The notes: a model not told the origin generated them from the letters alone. 64,000 bases of DNA from JAFGUB01 sp050305515 (GCA_050305515.1 JBNLFL010000040.1:124001-188000), one strand, 5' to 3'; shown: positions 17,462-26,915, numbered from the stretch's first letter. Translations and numbers: made by a program.

Positions 17462-19377
17462 GTAATAACATGCGACAAAAGATGGCCGATACCATCCGCT
17501 TTTTGGCGGCAGATATGGTTCAGGCTGCCAACTCCGGGCATCCGGGTGCCCCAATGGGTCTCGCCGACATCGCAGTCGTTTTAGGCGAACACCTGCAGCA
17601 CAATCCGAAAAATCCTGCATGGCTCAATCGCGACCGACTCGTTTTCTCCGGTGGTCATGCGACAGGGCTTATCTATTCGCTCTATTATCTCTGGGGGTAT
17701 GGTCTCGAGATCGAAGATCTCAAAAATTTTCGTCAGCTTGATTCGAAAACTCCGGGGCATCCTGAATATGGACACACTGCAGGTATCGAAATTACCACGG
17801 GTCCTCTGGGACAGGGTGTCGCCAATGCCGTTGGATTCGCCATGGCAGCCAAATACGTCGGCGCACAGGTCAACTCCGAAACCGCTGCCCTGATTGATCA
17901 TAAAGTCTATGTCCTCTGCGGTGATGGTGACCTTGAAGAGGGCATCAGTTATGAGGCGTGTTCTCTGGCAGGCCACAACAAGCTGGATAATCTGATTCTG
18001 ATCTACGATTCCAACCGGATTACCATCGAAGGCTCAACCGACCTGAGCATTTCAGAAAACATTCGCGGCCGCTTTGAATCACAGGGGTGGGAAGTTCAGG
18101 AGATAGACGGGCATAATTTCGATCAGATCGATGCCTCCATTACTCAGGCGAAAAAAGCGACCAGTCCTGCTATTATCATTGCAAACACCACAATCGCCAA
18201 AGGGGCGGACAAACTCGAGGGAACCCATCACTCGCACGGGGCGCCACTGGGTGACGAAGAGATCGCGAGCGCCAAACGCAAAGCAGGTTTTGATCCCGAA
18301 AAAACGTTTTATGTCGATGACGATGTGATGATCCGCTTCCGCTGTGCGATCGAGCAGGGCGACCTGGCCGAGCGCGAGTGGAACCACCGCAAGCTCACCC
18401 TTCCTCTGTCCGAACAGAACGAAGCACTCGAGCAGCTGCTCAACCCCGATTTTTCACGTATTGCATGGCCTGCGTTTGAAAAAGCCGATGCGACCCGCAA
18501 TACCAATGGAAAAATTCTCAATGCCATTGCAAAAGCAGTTCCGGGCTTCCTTGGAGGCTCTGCTGACCTTGCGCCTTCCAACAAGACAGAACTTAACAAT
18601 ATGGGCGAGTTCCCCAAAGGTAAAAACATCCGTTTCGGTATCCGTGAACATGCGATGGCTTCCATTACAAATGCGATGGCGCTTTACGGTCCGCTGATGC
18701 CTTTTAGTGCGACCTTCTTTGTCTTTAGCGATTATCTGAAACCTGCGGCGCGCATTGCGGCGCTCAGCGGTATTCAGCACTTCTTCATCTGGACGCATGA
18801 CAGTATCGGCGTTGGTGAAGACGGCCCGACGCATCAGCCGATAGAGCATCTCAGCCAGTTCCGTGCACTGCCGAATTTCTATGTCTGGCGTCCGGCGGAT
18901 GGCAACGAAAATATTGCGGCATGGCAGGTGGCTTTGGAAATGAAGAAGAGTCCGAGTGCTTTTGTCGCATCACGCCAAAACCTTGAGGTTCTGCCTCAGG
19001 CGGTAGAAGGTTCGGCAGCTCGCGGCGGTTATCTTTTGGAGCGTCGCGATAATGCGACCGTGACACTCATGGCTTCAGGTTCGGAAGTTTCTTTGGCACT
19101 TCAGGTTGCAGCGGCACTCGCCGAGGAAGGAACGGCGGCTAATGTCGTGAGTGTCCCCTGTTTTGATCTCTTCATCGAACAGGATCAGAGCTATATTGAT
19201 GCCATTATCGCACCTGCAACGCGTAAAGTGGCGATTGAAGCATCACGGGCCATGGAGTGGTACCGTCTGGCAGATCAGTTCATCGGTATGGAGAGTTTTG
19301 GCGCATCGGCACCTGCCGGCAAGCTTTTTGAAAAGTTCGGATTCAGCGTGAATGCCGTGCTTGAATCTCTGAAGTAA
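17458..19377 (+). CDS. tkt: Transketolase
   Basis: Transketolase moves two-carbon units between sugar phosphates using thiamine diphosphate. The 639-residue protein shows ANSGHPGAPMGLAD near the N-terminus, GPLGQGVANAVG around residue 115, and the cofactor-binding GDGDLEEG with a downstream Asn around residue 155. GIREHAM and EDGPTHQP occur in the second half. The ATG overlaps the ispA stop. It ends the nfu-tkt block. Confidence 0.97.
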   Translation: MSNNMRQKMADTIRFLAADMVQAANSGHPGAPMGLADIAVVLGEHLQHNPKNPAWLNRDRLVFSGGHATGLIYSLYYLWGYGLEIEDLKNFRQLDSKTPGHPEYGHTAGIEITTGPLGQGVANAVGFAMAAKYVGAQVNSETAALIDHKVYVLCGDGDLEEGISYEACSLAGHNKLDNLILIYDSNRITIEGSTDLSISENIRGRFESQGWEVQEIDGHNFDQIDASITQAKKATSPAIIIANTTIAKGADKLEGTHHSHGAPLGDEEIASAKRKAGFDPEKTFYVDDDVMIRFRCAIEQGDLAEREWNHRKLTLPLSEQNEALEQLLNPDFSRIAWPAFEKADATRNTNGKILNAIAKAVPGFLGGSADLAPSNKTELNNMGEFPKGKNIRFGIREHAMASITNAMALYGPLMPFSATFFVFSDYLKPAARIAALSGIQHFFIWTHDSIGVGEDGPTHQPIEHLSQFRALPNFYVWRPADGNENIAAWQVALEMKKSPSAFVASRQNLEVLPQAVEGSAARGGYLLERRDNATVTLMASGSEVSLALQVAAALAEEGTAANVVSVPCFDLFIEQDQSYIDAIIAPATRKVAIEASRAMEWYRLADQFIGMESFGASAPAGKLFEKFGFSVNAVLESLK

Positions 19378-19400
19378 GTTTCGGAGTTTTGGGGGCTTCC

Positions 19401-20741
19401 ATGATCGGGAAGTTGCGTAACACCCTCATCAATTTTCTGGGCAGCGGCTGGAAATTTTCATCCGAGGAACAGCTGCTCAAACACCGCTTTCACCTGATTA
19501 ACTCCATTTTTCTGGTGGCGTTTGCCGCACTTTTTCAGGGAATCATTGTCAACAGTCTGTTCGGATATTTCACTCTGATAGCGCTTGAGGTCGGCATGAT
19601 CTTCTTTTTCCTCTTTTGCATCTATATGCTGCGACTCAAAAAAGAGAATTACGATCTTGTGACGAGTATGATCGCTTTTCTGGTTCTTATTTTTTTTAAT
19701 GCGCTGATTCTTTTTTCCGAACTGGAAAATATCAAGTTCATATGGCTCTTTTTTTATGTAGTGACCTTCATGTTTTTGAAAGGGAACAAAGTAGGATCCC
19801 TTTGGATCTTTGCGCTGTTCGCCTCTTTAATTATTGTACAGCTACAGCCGTTCTACCCCAGCTATTTGACATTTTCCCAGACCTATTATTTAATCTTTGT
19901 CATGGCAATCGTCATGGCCACGACATATTTTTTTCAACTTATGATCGATCGTGGATATGAGACTATTTTGCATCAAAACCGAAAACTCGAACAGCGTATG
20001 GCAACCATCAAGAAGCAGGAACAGATGATGATAGACCAGTCACGATTGGCGGCAATGGGGGAGATGATTCGCATGATAGCCCACCAGTGGCGCCAACCGC
20101 TCTCTTCCGCGACGCTTCGTATTACCAATCATCAGGTTTCACAGATGCTGCGGCATGAAGCACCTGATGAAAAAGACCGGCTTCTCTCCGAAATTTCGGA
20201 AACACTGGTTTATCTCTCCAATACAATTGATGATTTTCAGAGCTATTTTAAACCTGCGAGTCAGGTCGGATCGGTTGATATCAAGTCAGTAATCGAGCAG
20301 GCTATGGAGTTTATTGCACCGCGCACACGACATAAAAAGGTTGCCATGCATCTTACATGTAATGACGGGTATCATGTGCGCTCGAATGCCAATGAGCTGG
20401 TACAGGTACTGCTCAATCTTTTCAATAATGCGATCGACTCTATCGTTGAGCATGATTCTGAAGTTCGTGAAATTGTCGTAGATGTCAGAAATGAACGTCG
20501 CAAAATTATTATTGCGGTCCGTGACAGCGGCGGGGGCATACCGGAGAGTGTAACAGAGCGTCTCTTTGAACCCTATTGCAGTACCAAGGGAAAAAACGGG
20601 ACGGGACTCGGACTCTATATGGTAAAAATGATCGTGGAGAAACAGTTTGGCGGTACAATTAGCGGCCATAACGCAGAACACGGTGCCGAATTTCTGCTCA
20701 CGCTTGAGCGCAGCGACGGCATTATAGGAACGCTGGCATGA
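19401..20741 (+). CDS. Membrane sensor histidine kinase
   Basis: The 446-residue protein has about six membrane helices in its first 185 residues, a short coiled coil, and a transmitter domain. The H-box is EMIRMIAHQWRQPL (about residue 228), the N-box LLNLFNNAIDS, G1 DSGGGIP and G2 GTGLGLYM. No response-regulator gene is adjacent, so its partner is elsewhere. I chose ATG 19401 with a G-rich stretch 5 bases upstream. It overlaps nhaA by 4 bases, which hints that it may sense ion or envelope conditions. A palindrome copy lies at 20353. Confidence 0.88.
   Translation: MIGKLRNTLINFLGSGWKFSSEEQLLKHRFHLINSIFLVAFAALFQGIIVNSLFGYFTLIALEVGMIFFFLFCIYMLRLKKENYDLVTSMIAFLVLIFFNALILFSELENIKFIWLFFYVVTFMFLKGNKVGSLWIFALFASLIIVQLQPFYPSYLTFSQTYYLIFVMAIVMATTYFFQLMIDRGYETILHQNRKLEQRMATIKKQEQMMIDQSRLAAMGEMIRMIAHQWRQPLSSATLRITNHQVSQMLRHEAPDEKDRLLSEISETLVYLSNTIDDFQSYFKPASQVGSVDIKSVIEQAMEFIAPRTRHKKVAMHLTCNDGYHVRSNANELVQVLLNLFNNAIDSIVEHDSEVREIVVDVRNERRKIIIAVRDSGGGIPESVTERLFEPYCSTKGKNGTGLGLYMVKMIVEKQFGGTISGHNAEHGAEFLLTLERSDGIIGTLA
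20353..20362. repeat. Iterated palindrome TTACATGTAA, copy 4
   Basis: Exact copy inside the histidine kinase gene, read in the Thr-Cys frame (LTCN). Confidence 0.95.
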
Positions 20742-21919
20742 TGCGTATAGGCAAAGACACATTGATCCATTTTTTCAAATTGGAGTCGGCAACCGGTATT
20801 TTGCTGATGTTCGCTACATTACTGGCGATGCTTCTGGCCAATTCTCGCTGGGAGTCGGGTTACAATGAGGTGATGGCGCTTCCGGTTGTTGTGAGTTTTG
20901 GCACGTTTGCCATAGCCAAACCGCTGTTGCTGTGGATTAATGACGGCCTTATGGCACTTTTCTTCTTTATGGTAGGGCTCGAAATCAAACGCGAGATTTT
21001 GGAAGGTTCGCTTCAGGAGCCTTCTAAAATTGCACTGCCCCTGCTGGCTGCCGTTGGCGGCATGGCGGCTCCTGCACTCATTTTTACGCTTTTCAACTGG
21101 GGCGACAGTGCCGCCATGCAGGGGTGGGCGATACCGGCGGCTACCGATATCGCTTTTGCTCTTGGTATCTTATCCCTGTTGGGTTCGCGTGTTCCGACGG
21201 CACTCAAAGTCTTTTTATTGGCATTGGCCATCATCGACGATCTGGGTGCCATCATTATCATTGCACTCTTTTATACTTCGGATCTCTCATGGGTCTCACT
21301 TGCTATTGCCGCGCTTGCCATTATGGTTCTTCTGGCGATGAACCGCTCAGGTGTTGTGAACAATACGGCCTATATCCTTATCGGTATTGTGCTCTGGACC
21401 GCTGTACTCAAATCGGGGGTTCATGCAACACTTGCGGGCGTTATTTTAGGACTGATCATACCGCTGCGCGGGAATAAAATGAGTTTTTATGCACTCGAGC
21501 ACTCCCTGCACGCTCCGGTGAATTTTGTTATTTTACCGCTTTTTGCTTTTGCCAATGCAGGGATTGATTTTGGTGCGATGCATCCGGATGATCTCACCAA
21601 CAGCGTGACGCTCGGCATTGCGCTGGGGCTCTTTTTCGGCAAGCAGGCGGGTATTTTTATTTTCAGTTTTCTGGCGATACGGCTGGGGCTGGGACGTTTG
21701 CCCGAAGGCGTTACATGGGTTCAGCTCTATGGCGTTTCGGTACTTAGCGGTATCGGTTTTACGATGAGCCTTTTTATCGGTTCTCTGGCTTTCGAGTGCA
21801 GCAGCGGGATCTGTTTTGACCTGGTTGATGAACGGCTTGGCATCCTTTTGGGATCGCTATTATCTGGTGTCTTCGGGTTTATGTTGCTGCGATGGACGCT
21901 TTCCAAGGAGGCATCATGA
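20738..21919 (+). CDS. nhaA: Na+/H+ antiporter NhaA
   Basis: NhaA exchanges cytoplasmic sodium for protons in the inner membrane. The 393-residue protein is almost entirely hydrophobic helices and has the ion-binding aspartate pair in AIIDDLGAII around residue 167. ATDIAFALG (around residue 134) and LFFFMVGLEIKRE (around residue 70) are also conserved. It is coupled to the kinase gene upstream (4-base overlap) and to the methyltransferase gene downstream. Confidence 0.95.
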   Translation: MMRIGKDTLIHFFKLESATGILLMFATLLAMLLANSRWESGYNEVMALPVVVSFGTFAIAKPLLLWINDGLMALFFFMVGLEIKREILEGSLQEPSKIALPLLAAVGGMAAPALIFTLFNWGDSAAMQGWAIPAATDIAFALGILSLLGSRVPTALKVFLLALAIIDDLGAIIIIALFYTSDLSWVSLAIAALAIMVLLAMNRSGVVNNTAYILIGIVLWTAVLKSGVHATLAGVILGLIIPLRGNKMSFYALEHSLHAPVNFVILPLFAFANAGIDFGAMHPDDLTNSVTLGIALGLFFGKQAGIFIFSFLAIRLGLGRLPEGVTWVQLYGVSVLSGIGFTMSLFIGSLAFECSSGICFDLVDERLGILLGSLLSGVFGFMLLRWTLSKEAS

Positions 21920-22671
21920 ACGATTCCCAAGAGTACCGCAATAAAAAAAAGCTGTTTGATTCGATGATAACGCTCTACGGGCGCAACGTAGCGCAGGAAG
22001 TGCTTGAAGATAAAGCTGTGTCGGTGCACAAACTGCACCTGTCGCGTTCGAATAAACCCGACGGAATCATTGCCACACTCGAACGTCTGGCGCAGGAGCG
22101 GGGTATTGAGGTTGTGTACCATACCAAAGAGGCGCTCTCACGCATTTCAAAAAATGCCAAGCAGGATCAGGGCGTTGCCGTTGATATCCTCTCCACGAGC
22201 TACCGCGATGCCCAAACGCTTTCAGAACTGAAAGCGGAACGTATCCGCCTGCTGGCCCTTGATGGTATTCAGAATCCTCAAAATCTCGGCATGATCATCC
22301 GCTCCGCAGCGGCCGGAAACATTGACGGGATTATTCTGCCGCGTCGCAGCAGTGCCAAACTCTCGCCTCTGGTGATGAAAGCAAGTGCCGGGACGCTTTT
22401 CAAGATTCCCATCTATTATTGCGAGGCACTCGAACCGATGCTCCAAAGCCTGAATGAATACACGAAAATGGTGCTCTCATCCCATGCCAAAGCGGATCTG
22501 CATGAAGCCAAAATTCCAGAAAAGACAATCTTTGTACTTGGAAACGAGAGTGAAGGGGTTAGCCCGGAAGTGGCGCAATGCTGCGATGCGGCGATTCGCA
22601 TCAATATGCGCCGCGGGGTTGAATCGCTCAATGTTGCGGTGACTGCGGCACTGCTGGCATTCCTGCCCTGA
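21916..22671 (+). CDS. TrmH/SpoU-family RNA 2'-O-methyltransferase
   Basis: This 251-residue protein has an N-terminal RNA-binding region and a SpoU knot: DGIQNPQNLGMIIRSA around residue 116, LGNESEGVSPE around residue 206 and ESLNVAVTAALLAF at the end. It is related to but distinct from the RlmB-like protein at 2906. Its substrate (tRNA or rRNA) cannot be told from sequence. ATG 21916 has AAGGAGG 4 bases upstream and overlaps the nhaA stop; an earlier in-frame start at 21892 would lie within nhaA and lacks support. Confidence 0.85.
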   Translation: MNDSQEYRNKKKLFDSMITLYGRNVAQEVLEDKAVSVHKLHLSRSNKPDGIIATLERLAQERGIEVVYHTKEALSRISKNAKQDQGVAVDILSTSYRDAQTLSELKAERIRLLALDGIQNPQNLGMIIRSAAAGNIDGIILPRRSSAKLSPLVMKASAGTLFKIPIYYCEALEPMLQSLNEYTKMVLSSHAKADLHEAKIPEKTIFVLGNESEGVSPEVAQCCDAAIRINMRRGVESLNVAVTAALLAFLP

Positions 22672-22672
22672 G

Positions 22673-22996
22673 TCAGTGCTGTTTTTTACCCAGTGAGGCG
22701 AGAAAGCTTTCCATATCGTACTTGATACGGTATTCCGGTGTCATAATGTGAATGAGAATGTCGCCGAGATCGACGACAATCCACTCGTCACTCTCATCGA
22801 CATAAAGAAATTTTTCCGCAGGTTTGAGCTCTTTGCGAAGGTGATCGAGAAGGGCTTCAGTATGGCGGCTCCCGAGTGATGAGGCGATGATGACGTAATC
22901 GACAAAATAGTCGCGTTCACGAAGATCGAAAGCTTCGATCGCTTCGGCTTTGTGCTTGTCGAGGACATGTGTGATGTTTTCAATGCGTTTGAGCAT
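22673..22996 (-). CDS. rsfS: Ribosomal silencing factor RsfS
   Basis: RsfS binds L14 of the free large subunit and blocks subunit joining when nutrients are scarce. The 107-residue protein has the family segments RDYFVDYVIIASSLGSRH, DESDEWIVVDLGD and HIMTPEYRIKYDME. The start at 22996 has AAGGAG 4 bases upstream; a longer frame from 23083 lies inside nadD. It overlaps nadD by 17 bases, the common nadD-rsfS pair, and is convergent with the methyltransferase gene with one base between. Confidence 0.94.
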   Translation of the reverse strand: MLKRIENITHVLDKHKAEAIEAFDLRERDYFVDYVIIASSLGSRHTEALLDHLRKELKPAEKFLYVDESDEWIVVDLGDILIHIMTPEYRIKYDMESFLASLGKKQH

Positions 22997-23522
22997 GAGG
23001 CTCCTTATAATATTCAATAATTTCCGTAGCGACCCCTTCAGGCAAATCGTCACGGCAGGGCAACCGGCGCAGTGCCGTAGCACTGACAGGTTCGTTTACA
23101 TGTAACGTCAAGTAAGCAGGATCGATTTTGATGCCCTCACGTGTGGCGACTACCCAGGTTACGAGCTTGTCCAGACTCTCAAAATCGTACCACATCGGCA
23201 GCGTTTTCAGGTTGTCCGCACCGATGATGACATAGATACGATCGGCCTCGCTTTGGAAGTGGCGCACCGTTTCAATCGTACGAACGGGACGCTTCTGAAG
23301 AATTTCAAAATCGCTCACTTCGATACGCGGATCATGAAAAATCTTTTTAAGCCATTTGAGCCTCAGCTCTGATGGTGCCCTTACGCTCTCTTTGAACGGA
23401 TTGAGATAGGCCGGAACCACAATAAGCCGATCGATATCGAGATGTGCAAGTGCGGCGTTGGCCACAGCGACATGCCCGTTGTGAGGCGGATCGAAACTGC
23501 CGCCGTAGAGTGCTACGTTCAT
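22980..23522 (-). CDS. nadD: Nicotinate-nucleotide adenylyltransferase
   Basis: NadD adenylates nicotinate mononucleotide in NAD synthesis. The 180-residue protein has the nucleotidyltransferase motif YGGSFDPPHNGH at residues 6-17 and the C-terminal VSATALRRL, equivalent to ISxTxxR. A TATAAT on the minus strand ends 9 bases before the ATG and no ribosome-binding site is visible, so the mRNA may be nearly leaderless. A palindrome copy lies at 23096. Confidence 0.95.
   Translation of the reverse strand: MNVALYGGSFDPPHNGHVAVANAALAHLDIDRLIVVPAYLNPFKESVRAPSELRLKWLKKIFHDPRIEVSDFEILQKRPVRTIETVRHFQSEADRIYVIIGADNLKTLPMWYDFESLDKLVTWVVATREGIKIDPAYLTLHVNEPVSATALRRLPCRDDLPEGVATEIIEYYKEPHAQTH
23096..23105. 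repeat. Iterated palindrome TTACATGTAA, copy 5
   Basis: Exact copy inside nadD (minus strand gene), read in the Leu-His-Val frame (LHVN). Confidence 0.95.
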
Positions 23523-23531
23523 TTAATCGAA

Positions 23532-23537
23532 ATTATA
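23532..23537 (-). promoter_or_regulatory. Candidate -10 box of nadD-rsfS
   Basis: On the minus strand this reads TATAAT in the context GGCTATAATTTCG. Transcription starting 6-7 bases downstream would leave only about 3 bases before the nadD ATG. Confidence 0.55.
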
Positions 23538-23549
23538 GCCCATATTGGA

Positions 23550-23555
23550 TAAAAT
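23550..23555 (+). promoter_or_regulatory. Candidate -10 box of pgk-tpiA
   Basis: TAAAAT lies 39 bases upstream of the pgk ATG and faces away from the nadD promoter. Confidence 0.4.
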
Positions 23556-23594
23556 TTGGGCTATTTTGGGAAATACCACCTTCAGGAAGTGTGC

Positions 23595-24794
23595 ATGCAA
23601 CTCTTTTCGATCAAAGACCTCGATCTGGCTTACAAACGTGTTTTTATCCGCTGCGATTTCAATGTACCGATGGACGAATACGGCAACATCACCGATGACC
23701 GACGCATACGCGCTGCTCTTGCAACAATAAACTACTGTCTGGACCAGAATTGTGCCGTTATTGTTGCATCGCACATGGGTCGTCCCAAAGGCGAGCGCAG
23801 TGACAAATATTCGCTCGCACCCATTCAGCGTCGTTTACAACAGTTGCTCAAACGGGATGTGATTCTTGCCAAAGATGTTATCGGTGAAGATGCTGTACAA
23901 AAAGCCGAAGCCCTGCAGCCTTCTGAAATACTTCTGCTCGAGAACCTCCGCTTTGAAAAAGGCGAAGAGAAAAACGATGCAAAGCTTTCCAAAGCGCTGG
24001 CGGAGATGGCAGAGTTTTACATCAACGACGCTTTTGGTGTCAGTCACCGTGCCCATGCTTCCGTTGAAGGCATTACGCAATTTTTTGATAACGAGCACAA
24101 AGCGGCGGGCTTTTTGCTGCAAAAAGAGATTCAGTTTTTCGGGACCCTTCTTAAGCGTCCGGTCCGTCCGTTCGCGGCGATTGTGGGCGGGAGTAAAGTC
24201 TCCGGCAAACTTGAAGCACTCAGTAACCTGCTGCCGAAAGTCGACAAGCTCTTTATCGGCGGCGGTATGGCGTTTACTTTCCTCAAGCAGATGGGGTATG
24301 ACGTAGGAAACTCGCTGGTCGAAGACGATCTGCTTAGCGATGCCCAGCACATTATGGATGAAGCGCGTCGACTGGGTGTCAAACTCTACCTTCCTGTTGA
24401 TGTTGTAGCGGCACAGTCTTTCTCTCCCGATGCGGTGAGCAAACTCGTTACGGCGCAGGAGATTCCGGCCGGATGGATGGGTCTGGATATCGGACCGGCA
24501 ACGGTACGTCTTTACCGCGAAGCGCTCAATGATGTCCAGACGGTACTCTGGAACGGACCGATGGGTGTTTTCGAATGGGAACGTTTCATGCGCGGATCGA
24601 GCAAAATTGCCCACTTCGTGGCAGACTCCTATGCAACGACGGTTGTCGGCGGCGGTGATACAGCCGACTTGGTGCAGCGTGTGGGGGTCGATGAAGAGAT
24701 GACTTTCATTTCTACCGGCGGCGGCGCGTCACTGGAGCTGCTTGAAGGAAAAATCCTTCCGGGTGTCCAGCAACTTGTAATGGCAGAAGACTGA
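23595..24794 (+). CDS. pgk: Phosphoglycerate kinase
   Basis: Pgk transfers phosphate between 1,3-bisphosphoglycerate and ADP. The 399-residue protein has RVFIRCDFNVPMD near the start, SHMGRPKGE around residue 58, GGSKVSGKLE around residue 197 and the C-terminal GGGDTADLV and STGGGASLELLEGK loops. The start at 23595 has an AGGA upstream and gives the family N-terminus; the open frame upstream to 23556 is non-conserved. Its stop overlaps the tpiA start. Confidence 0.97.
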   Translation: MQLFSIKDLDLAYKRVFIRCDFNVPMDEYGNITDDRRIRAALATINYCLDQNCAVIVASHMGRPKGERSDKYSLAPIQRRLQQLLKRDVILAKDVIGEDAVQKAEALQPSEILLLENLRFEKGEEKNDAKLSKALAEMAEFYINDAFGVSHRAHASVEGITQFFDNEHKAAGFLLQKEIQFFGTLLKRPVRPFAAIVGGSKVSGKLEALSNLLPKVDKLFIGGGMAFTFLKQMGYDVGNSLVEDDLLSDAQHIMDEARRLGVKLYLPVDVVAAQSFSPDAVSKLVTAQEIPAGWMGLDIGPATVRLYREALNDVQTVLWNGPMGVFEWERFMRGSSKIAHFVADSYATTVVGGGDTADLVQRVGVDEEMTFISTGGGASLELLEGKILPGVQQLVMAED

Positions 24795-25501
24795 TGATTC
24801 TTGCGGCTAACTTCAAGAGCAATCTGACACGTGCGAAAACTGCTGCGTATCTGGAACAGGTCGAAGCTTACTGCGCCGAGCATGATATCAGCGATACGGT
24901 CATGGTGTTTCCTCCTGCCTCCGCACTCCAGGAGAGTACATTACATGTAAAGGTAGGTGCCCAAAATGCATTCGCAGTTGCCAACGGCGCATTTACAGGC
25001 GAATTGGCACAGGATCAACTCGAAGAGTTTGGGGTTAAAACGATTCTTATCGGGCACAGTGAACGTCGCCATATCATTGGCGAGACTCAGGAATTGATTG
25101 CCGAGAAATTCGCTTATTATCAGCAACAGGGTTTTACCATAATCTATTGTATCGGCGAGCCGCTTGAAATTCGTGAAGAGGGCAATGATGCACTGCTGGC
25201 ATATATTGAAGCGCAGTATGAAGGCATCGACCTGCATTACAGCCGTTTGATTATTGCGTATGAACCGGTGTGGGCCATCGGTACAGGATTGACTCCGACG
25301 CTTGAAGACATCGAACTCATTCACGGTGCCATTAAAGAACATTCCAAACGCCCTTTGCTCTATGGCGGCAGCGTGAAAAAAGAGAATGCCAGAGAGATTA
25401 TGGCGCTTGAGAATGTTGATGGGATTCTGGTAGGAAGCGGGGCACTGAACGCCGTTGACTTCTGCAGTATGATCCATGATGCAAAAAATTTGAAACAGTA
25501 A
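24794..25501 (+). CDS. tpiA: Triose-phosphate isomerase
   Basis: TpiA interconverts dihydroxyacetone phosphate and glyceraldehyde 3-phosphate. The 235-residue protein is shorter than the usual 250, as is common in this phylum. It keeps NFKSN (Asn, Lys) at the start, GHSERR (catalytic His) around residue 88, AYEPVWAIGTG (catalytic Glu) around residue 155 and YGGSVK near the end. It is coupled to pgk by a one-base overlap. A palindrome copy lies at 24941. Confidence 0.97.
   Translation: MILAANFKSNLTRAKTAAYLEQVEAYCAEHDISDTVMVFPPASALQESTLHVKVGAQNAFAVANGAFTGELAQDQLEEFGVKTILIGHSERRHIIGETQELIAEKFAYYQQQGFTIIYCIGEPLEIREEGNDALLAYIEAQYEGIDLHYSRLIIAYEPVWAIGTGLTPTLEDIELIHGAIKEHSKRPLLYGGSVKKENAREIMALENVDGILVGSGALNAVDFCSMIHDAKNLKQ
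24941..24950. repeat. Iterated palindrome TTACATGTAA, copy 6
   Basis: Exact copy inside tpiA, read in the Leu-His-Val frame (LHVK). Confidence 0.95.
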
Positions 25502-25522
25502 ATTTATCAGGAGAAAAAAAGC

Positions 25523-26347
25523 ATGTTAATGAAGGGAAAAAAAGGTCTTATTGTAGGTTTGGCCAATAACAAATCCATTGCATACGGAATTGCGAAAGCA
25601 TGTGCCGATCAGGGTGCCGAAATGGCGTTTACCTATCTGAATGATGCACTTAAAAAGCGTGTCGAGCCGATTGCGGAAGAGTTTGGAAGCAAATATGTCT
25701 ATGAACTTGATGTATCAAACGAAGCGCATATGGCGGGAATCGCCGATTTGATTGCCAAAGATTTTGGAAAAATAGACTTTCTGGTACACTCGGTCGCGTT
25801 TGCTCCCAAAGAGGCGCTAAGCGAACCGTTTATAAAAACGACAAAAGAGGCGTTTCGCATTGCTCTGGACGTTTCCGTATTTTCGCTGATCGATCTGACA
25901 AACCGTCTTGAAAACGTGCTCAGTGACGATGCGTCCATTTTGACGCTGAGCTATCTTGGCGGTCCGAAATACGTTCCCAACTATAATGTCATGGGTGTCG
26001 CCAAAGCGGCGCTTGAGTCTACCGTACGCTATATGGCGGTTGATCTGGGGCTCAAAGGCCAGCGCGTCAATGCCATCAGCGCCGGTCCTATCCGTACGCT
26101 GGCTGCAGCAGGCATTGGAGATTTCAAACAGATTCTGACATGGAATGAATGCAACGCGCCGCTGCGCCGCAATGTTTCTATCGAGCAGGTGGGGAACTCC
26201 GCCATGTATCTGCTGAGCGATCTCGCATCCGGTGTGACAGGCGAAATCCATTACGTGGATTCGGGTTACAATGTTATGGGAATGGGCGCTGTAGAAAAAA
26301 ACAGCGAGGGGAAAACCGTACTGGCGTGGGATAACCGCACCGAGTAA
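25523..26347 (+). CDS. fabI: Enoyl-[acyl-carrier-protein] reductase (NADH)
   Basis: FabI performs the last reduction of each fatty-acid elongation cycle. The 274-residue short-chain dehydrogenase has the FabI-type nucleotide motif GLANNKSIAYGIA near residue 12 instead of the classical GxxxGxG. The catalytic Tyr/Lys lie in YNVMGVAKAALE around residue 156, and ISAGPIRTLAAAGI around residue 190. AGGAG lies 9 bases before ATG 25523. It follows tpiA by 21 bases and is probably in the same transcript. Confidence 0.96.
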   Translation: MLMKGKKGLIVGLANNKSIAYGIAKACADQGAEMAFTYLNDALKKRVEPIAEEFGSKYVYELDVSNEAHMAGIADLIAKDFGKIDFLVHSVAFAPKEALSEPFIKTTKEAFRIALDVSVFSLIDLTNRLENVLSDDASILTLSYLGGPKYVPNYNVMGVAKAALESTVRYMAVDLGLKGQRVNAISAGPIRTLAAAGIGDFKQILTWNECNAPLRRNVSIEQVGNSAMYLLSDLASGVTGEIHYVDSGYNVMGMGAVEKNSEGKTVLAWDNRTE

Positions 26348-26351
26348 GCAA

Positions 26352-26774
26352 TTACTTTGTTTTTCCGATGACCGGCATGGTTTCCATCCGGTCGTTGAGA
26401 TATGCTTTGGGAGGTTGTCCCTCCCGCTCTTGTTCTTTTGCCTCATTATATTTTTTCCACTTTTCAACATAATGCTGCAATTTAAAAGAGTCAGCCTCAT
26501 CGGAAGGTTTTGGCTCCACGAATGTATTATTCGTTTCATTAATATCAGGCGTTTCAGCTTTGAGGGATGAATTTGCAGATTCACTTTTCGAAGGGTTCTG
26601 TGCCGGTTCCCAATCTTTTTCAAACCAATTATCCAACTGCTGCTGCATAAAACCCGGCTGTTCCTTTTCGGAAGAGAGGGGTGAAACCGCTTGCAGAGCG
26701 CTATTTTGTGATGGTGTAACAGCTAACAGTGTGGTAGAGGCAACAAGAGATAAAGTGATACAGAATTTGTTCAT
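26352..26774 (-). CDS. Small secreted or periplasmic protein of unknown function
   Basis: This 140-residue protein begins with a signal peptide (hydrophobic residues 5-18, Ala at about 18). The mature part is hydrophilic, rich in Glu, Ser, Asn and Lys, with no recognisable domain. I chose the start at 26774 (MNKFCIT) over 26789 because it gives a clean signal peptide. It is convergent with fabI (4 bases apart) and divergent from the porin gene. Confidence 0.55.
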   Translation of the reverse strand: MNKFCITLSLVASTTLLAVTPSQNSALQAVSPLSSEKEQPGFMQQQLDNWFEKDWEPAQNPSKSESANSSLKAETPDINETNNTFVEPKPSDEADSFKLQHYVEKWKKYNEAKEQEREGQPPKAYLNDRMETMPVIGKTK

Positions 26775-26873
26775 TTTTATGATTCCCATAAGTTTAGCGT
26801 GAATTTTCGTAACACATAATCAAATGGTTATTTATTAAACAACCTATTTAATTACTTTAAGCTTTGGCAATGA

Positions 26874-26879
26874 TACAAT
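26874..26879 (+). promoter_or_regulatory. Candidate -10 box of the porin gene
   Basis: TACAAT in an AT-rich 140-base intergenic region lies 37 bases upstream of the porin start; AAGGA is correctly placed before the ATG. Confidence 0.5.
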
Positions 26880-26915
26880 GGTTCTGGTTAAAATTTCTGA
26901 CATTAAGGAAGTGAC

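Noticed and set aside
23835..24614. A 259-codon open frame antisense to pgk
   Set aside because: It lies wholly within the well-supported pgk gene and shows no family motif.
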